From: Deltaproteobacteria bacterium
Lineage (GTDB): Bacteria > Desulfobacterota > Desulfobacteria > Desulfobacterales > JAFDDL01
NCBI GenBank assembly: GCA_019310865.1
Contig: JAFDDL010000227.1
Location: forward strand, 1-6,306
DNA length: 6,306 nt
Direction: 5' to 3'
In this document: positions 5,003 to 6,306 of the stretch, piece by piece
How the letters are laid out: every line of letters starts with the position of its first letter
Position numbering within the stretch: the first letter of the stretch is position 1
The notes under the pieces: generated by a model
Database searches by the model: none
Told to the model about the DNA's origin: nothing
Seen by the model: only the letters and a program-made list of their open reading frames with translations
Program-made: the position numbers and the translations under genes

Positions 5003-5214
5003 AGTTATTCAAAATGCAGATACTGATACGAAGCTGGGTGATGTGAGGTGTGGTTTCCGACAAATGCTTAAATGGGGTCTGAGCAAGCTGAATGCATGTG
5101 AAACAGATGGGGTCTAACCAGTTGTATCGCCCCGGAACAGAGTTGCCTGTTGGCGATTTATGTCATTCGAGGGCTGTCTGTGCGGATAAAAAATGATCTG
5201 TTAATCTGATGAAT

Positions 5215-6306
5215 TCAAGATATGGCTTTACTGGTCTGGAAAATAACGGTTTTTCCATCTGACCGACTCCGGGATGATATGGAAAACGACCGTTCCAAGC
5301 TGTGTAAAAATTCATCCCGATGACTGACGAAAAAGTTTAGGCTAATCCGGCGATTCTTGAGCTGATCATCGTCGAACACGATCTTATTGTCTAAATATCG
5401 GTTGATTTCGGTAATAATATCATCCAAGGGTCTGTTGTTAAAAAACAGTTTCCCTTCTTTCCAGGTGTTGGCCTGCTTGAAGTCAAGCGGTTTTATCTCA
5501 TAGACCGCCTCGGATTCGTCAACAATTACTTTTTGCCCCGAAGTGACAAAATCACCGGTGAAATCGGGGGCTGACTGTTTCGTGGTGTTAAGGGCAAGTG
5601 TTTTTCGGGTGACGGCATTCCGGGCCGGTGCCGGTTTTTCAGCCTGTGCACCTATTATTTTGCCGGCGACCAACAGTTTTGCCTCATCTTTCGGCGTAAC
5701 CCGGACAAGACCCTTTGTTACCTCTATGGATATCTTGCCCTCTTTTTCCTTGTATACGTTGAACTCCGTCCCGACTGCCTGGATGGCAACTCGACCGGCT
5801 GTCACGACAAAGGGTCTTTGCGAGTCATGAACCACCGAAAACAACGCCCGCCCTTCTTTCAAATCAACTTGGCGCAATGCTTCTGTAAATGATCCCTCAA
5901 TCACGGTTTTGGTGTCAAGATAGACCGATGAACCATCCGGGAATGAATATTTCTTTTGTTCGCCGGTGTTTGTTCGGTATGTGATCAGCTCACTGCGATC
6001 TGCCGTCAACATCCATAGACTCCCAACCATCAGCAACAGGGTGCAGGCAACAGCTATATATTTGAATCTGGGAAACCGCAGGCTGAATCCATCGAACCAA
6101 CGCCTTTTCCGGGTCGAATTTTGATCAACTGCTTTTTCCCTTTGTTTCTTTGCCAGGTATTTTTTCAGAATATTGCCAACCACCGAATTATTTCTTAGAA
6201 CACCCGTTTCTTCCCATAATTGATTTAATCGTTCAAAAGCGTCCTGATGTGCCGGGTCTATATCCACCCATGCATGAAACTCGGCATACGTATCCGGTGT
6301 CGGCTG
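5215..6306 (-). CDS. FecR-family transmembrane anti-sigma regulator, N-terminus outside window
   Basis: The frame is open to the right edge, 13 codons beyond the GTG at 6265-6267, and reads AEFHAWVDIDPAHQDAFERL, typical of the FecR N-terminal (DUF4880) sigma-binding domain. I therefore treat the gene as 5'-partial with 363 visible codons before the stop. Domains in visible numbering are: the DUF4880 end (1-35), a basic linker, one membrane helix (about 82-100, IAVACTLLLMVGSLWML), the periplasmic FecR domain (about 107-205, with FPDGSSVYLDT, VDLKEGRALFSV, PFVVTAGRVAIQAVGTEFNV) and a DUF4974-like C-terminal domain (about 281-345, TWKEGKLFFNNRPLDDIITEINRYL). A linker of about 40 residues rich in A, K, P and T (210-252) separates the last two. 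FecR proteins relay signals from outer-membrane receptors to an ECF sigma factor, normally encoded just upstream and so outside the window. No TonB-dependent receptor gene follows. Confidence 0.92.
   Translation of the reverse strand, partial: QPTPDTYAEFHAWVDIDPAHQDAFERLNQLWEETGVLRNNSVVGNILKKYLAKKQREKAVDQNSTRKRRWFDGFSLRFPRFKYIAVACTLLLMVGSLWMLTADRSELITYRTNTGEQKKYSFPDGSSVYLDTKTVIEGSFTEALRQVDLKEGRALFSVVHDSQRPFVVTAGRVAIQAVGTEFNVYKEKEGKISIEVTKGLVRVTPKDEAKLLVAGKIIGAQAEKPAPARNAVTRKTLALNTTKQSAPDFTGDFVTSGQKVIVDESEAVYEIKPLDFKQANTWKEGKLFFNNRPLDDIITEINRYLDNKIVFDDDQLKNRRISLNFFVSHRDEFLHSLERSFSISSRSRSDGKTVIFQTSKAIS

Larger units (their letters stand above)
4901..5214. other. Intergenic stretch between the ATPase gene and the fecR-like gene
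   Basis: Besides the promoter and inverted repeat at its left, this stretch holds two copies of ATGGGGTCT, at 5072-5080 and 5107-5115, 35 bases apart. A bulged hairpin lies at 5126-5157: ATCGCC pairs with GGCGAT and AACAG with CTGTT around the loop AGTTGC, with CCGG bulged out on one side. The hairpin is about 58 bases past the fecR stop and has no T-tract, so it is not a classical terminator. No coding region, tRNA or transposase fragment was recognised. Confidence 0.45.

Noticed and set aside
6265..6267. GTG as the true start of the FecR-like protein
   Set aside because: The frame stays open to the right edge, and the upstream residues (AEFHAW) match the conserved FecR N-terminal domain, so the gene continues outside the window.

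Overview
The window is an accessory region of a bacterial chromosome (or a large element). It carries toxin-antitoxin (TA) modules, two AAA-type ATPases and one FecR-like regulator. The FecR-type anti-sigma gene and the TA families point to a Gram-negative bacterium. A Desulfobacterota-like or related environmental lineage is possible, but nothing here fixes the taxon. No rRNA, tRNA, CRISPR array or intact insertion sequence was seen.

Left part (1-2055): genes run on the minus strand and are dominated by TA genes. At 1-271 is the 5' part of a TumE-like (DUF6516) toxin gene. It starts at GTG, runs off the left edge, and is easily missed because a spurious plus-strand ORF overlies it. A stretch of about 370 bases without a convincing gene follows. 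Next come a vapC-type PIN toxin and its Phd/YefM-type antitoxin (17-bp overlap, antitoxin first in transcription). Then there is a short decayed C-terminus of a MNT-type nucleotidyltransferase, and then a hicA-hicB pair (4-bp ATGA overlap, toxin first). Palindromes lie at the start of the TumE-like gene and of the Phd-vapC operon and look like autoregulatory operators.

Middle (2056-4900): a 383-base gene-free stretch ends in a promoter/operator cluster in front of a plus-strand 404-aa ATPase with a DUF4143-type C-terminus. It converges, with a 17-bp gap, on a minus-strand 409-aa ATPase of the same superfamily but a different subfamily. The two are not close copies. Their C-terminal nuclease-like motifs differ: ExK is present in the first, and the lysine is replaced by glycine in the second. 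The second gene has a TATAAT box, a good ribosome binding site and a long imperfect inverted repeat upstream.

Right part (4901-6306): a 314-base intergenic stretch with repeated ATGGGGTCT motifs and a bulged hairpin, then a minus-strand FecR-family transmembrane anti-sigma regulator. Its N-terminus is cut by the right edge. The TonB-dependent receptor often found after fecR is absent, so the 5100-5215 area may be the edge of an inserted accessory block.

The TA modules probably each act alone as stabilisation or stress modules. Nothing in the sequence shows that the TA genes, the ATPases and FecR form one system. The most useful observations are the hidden TumE-like gene, the nucleotidyltransferase relic, the non-canonical HicA, the operator-like palindromes, and the contrasting nuclease motifs of the convergent ATPases.
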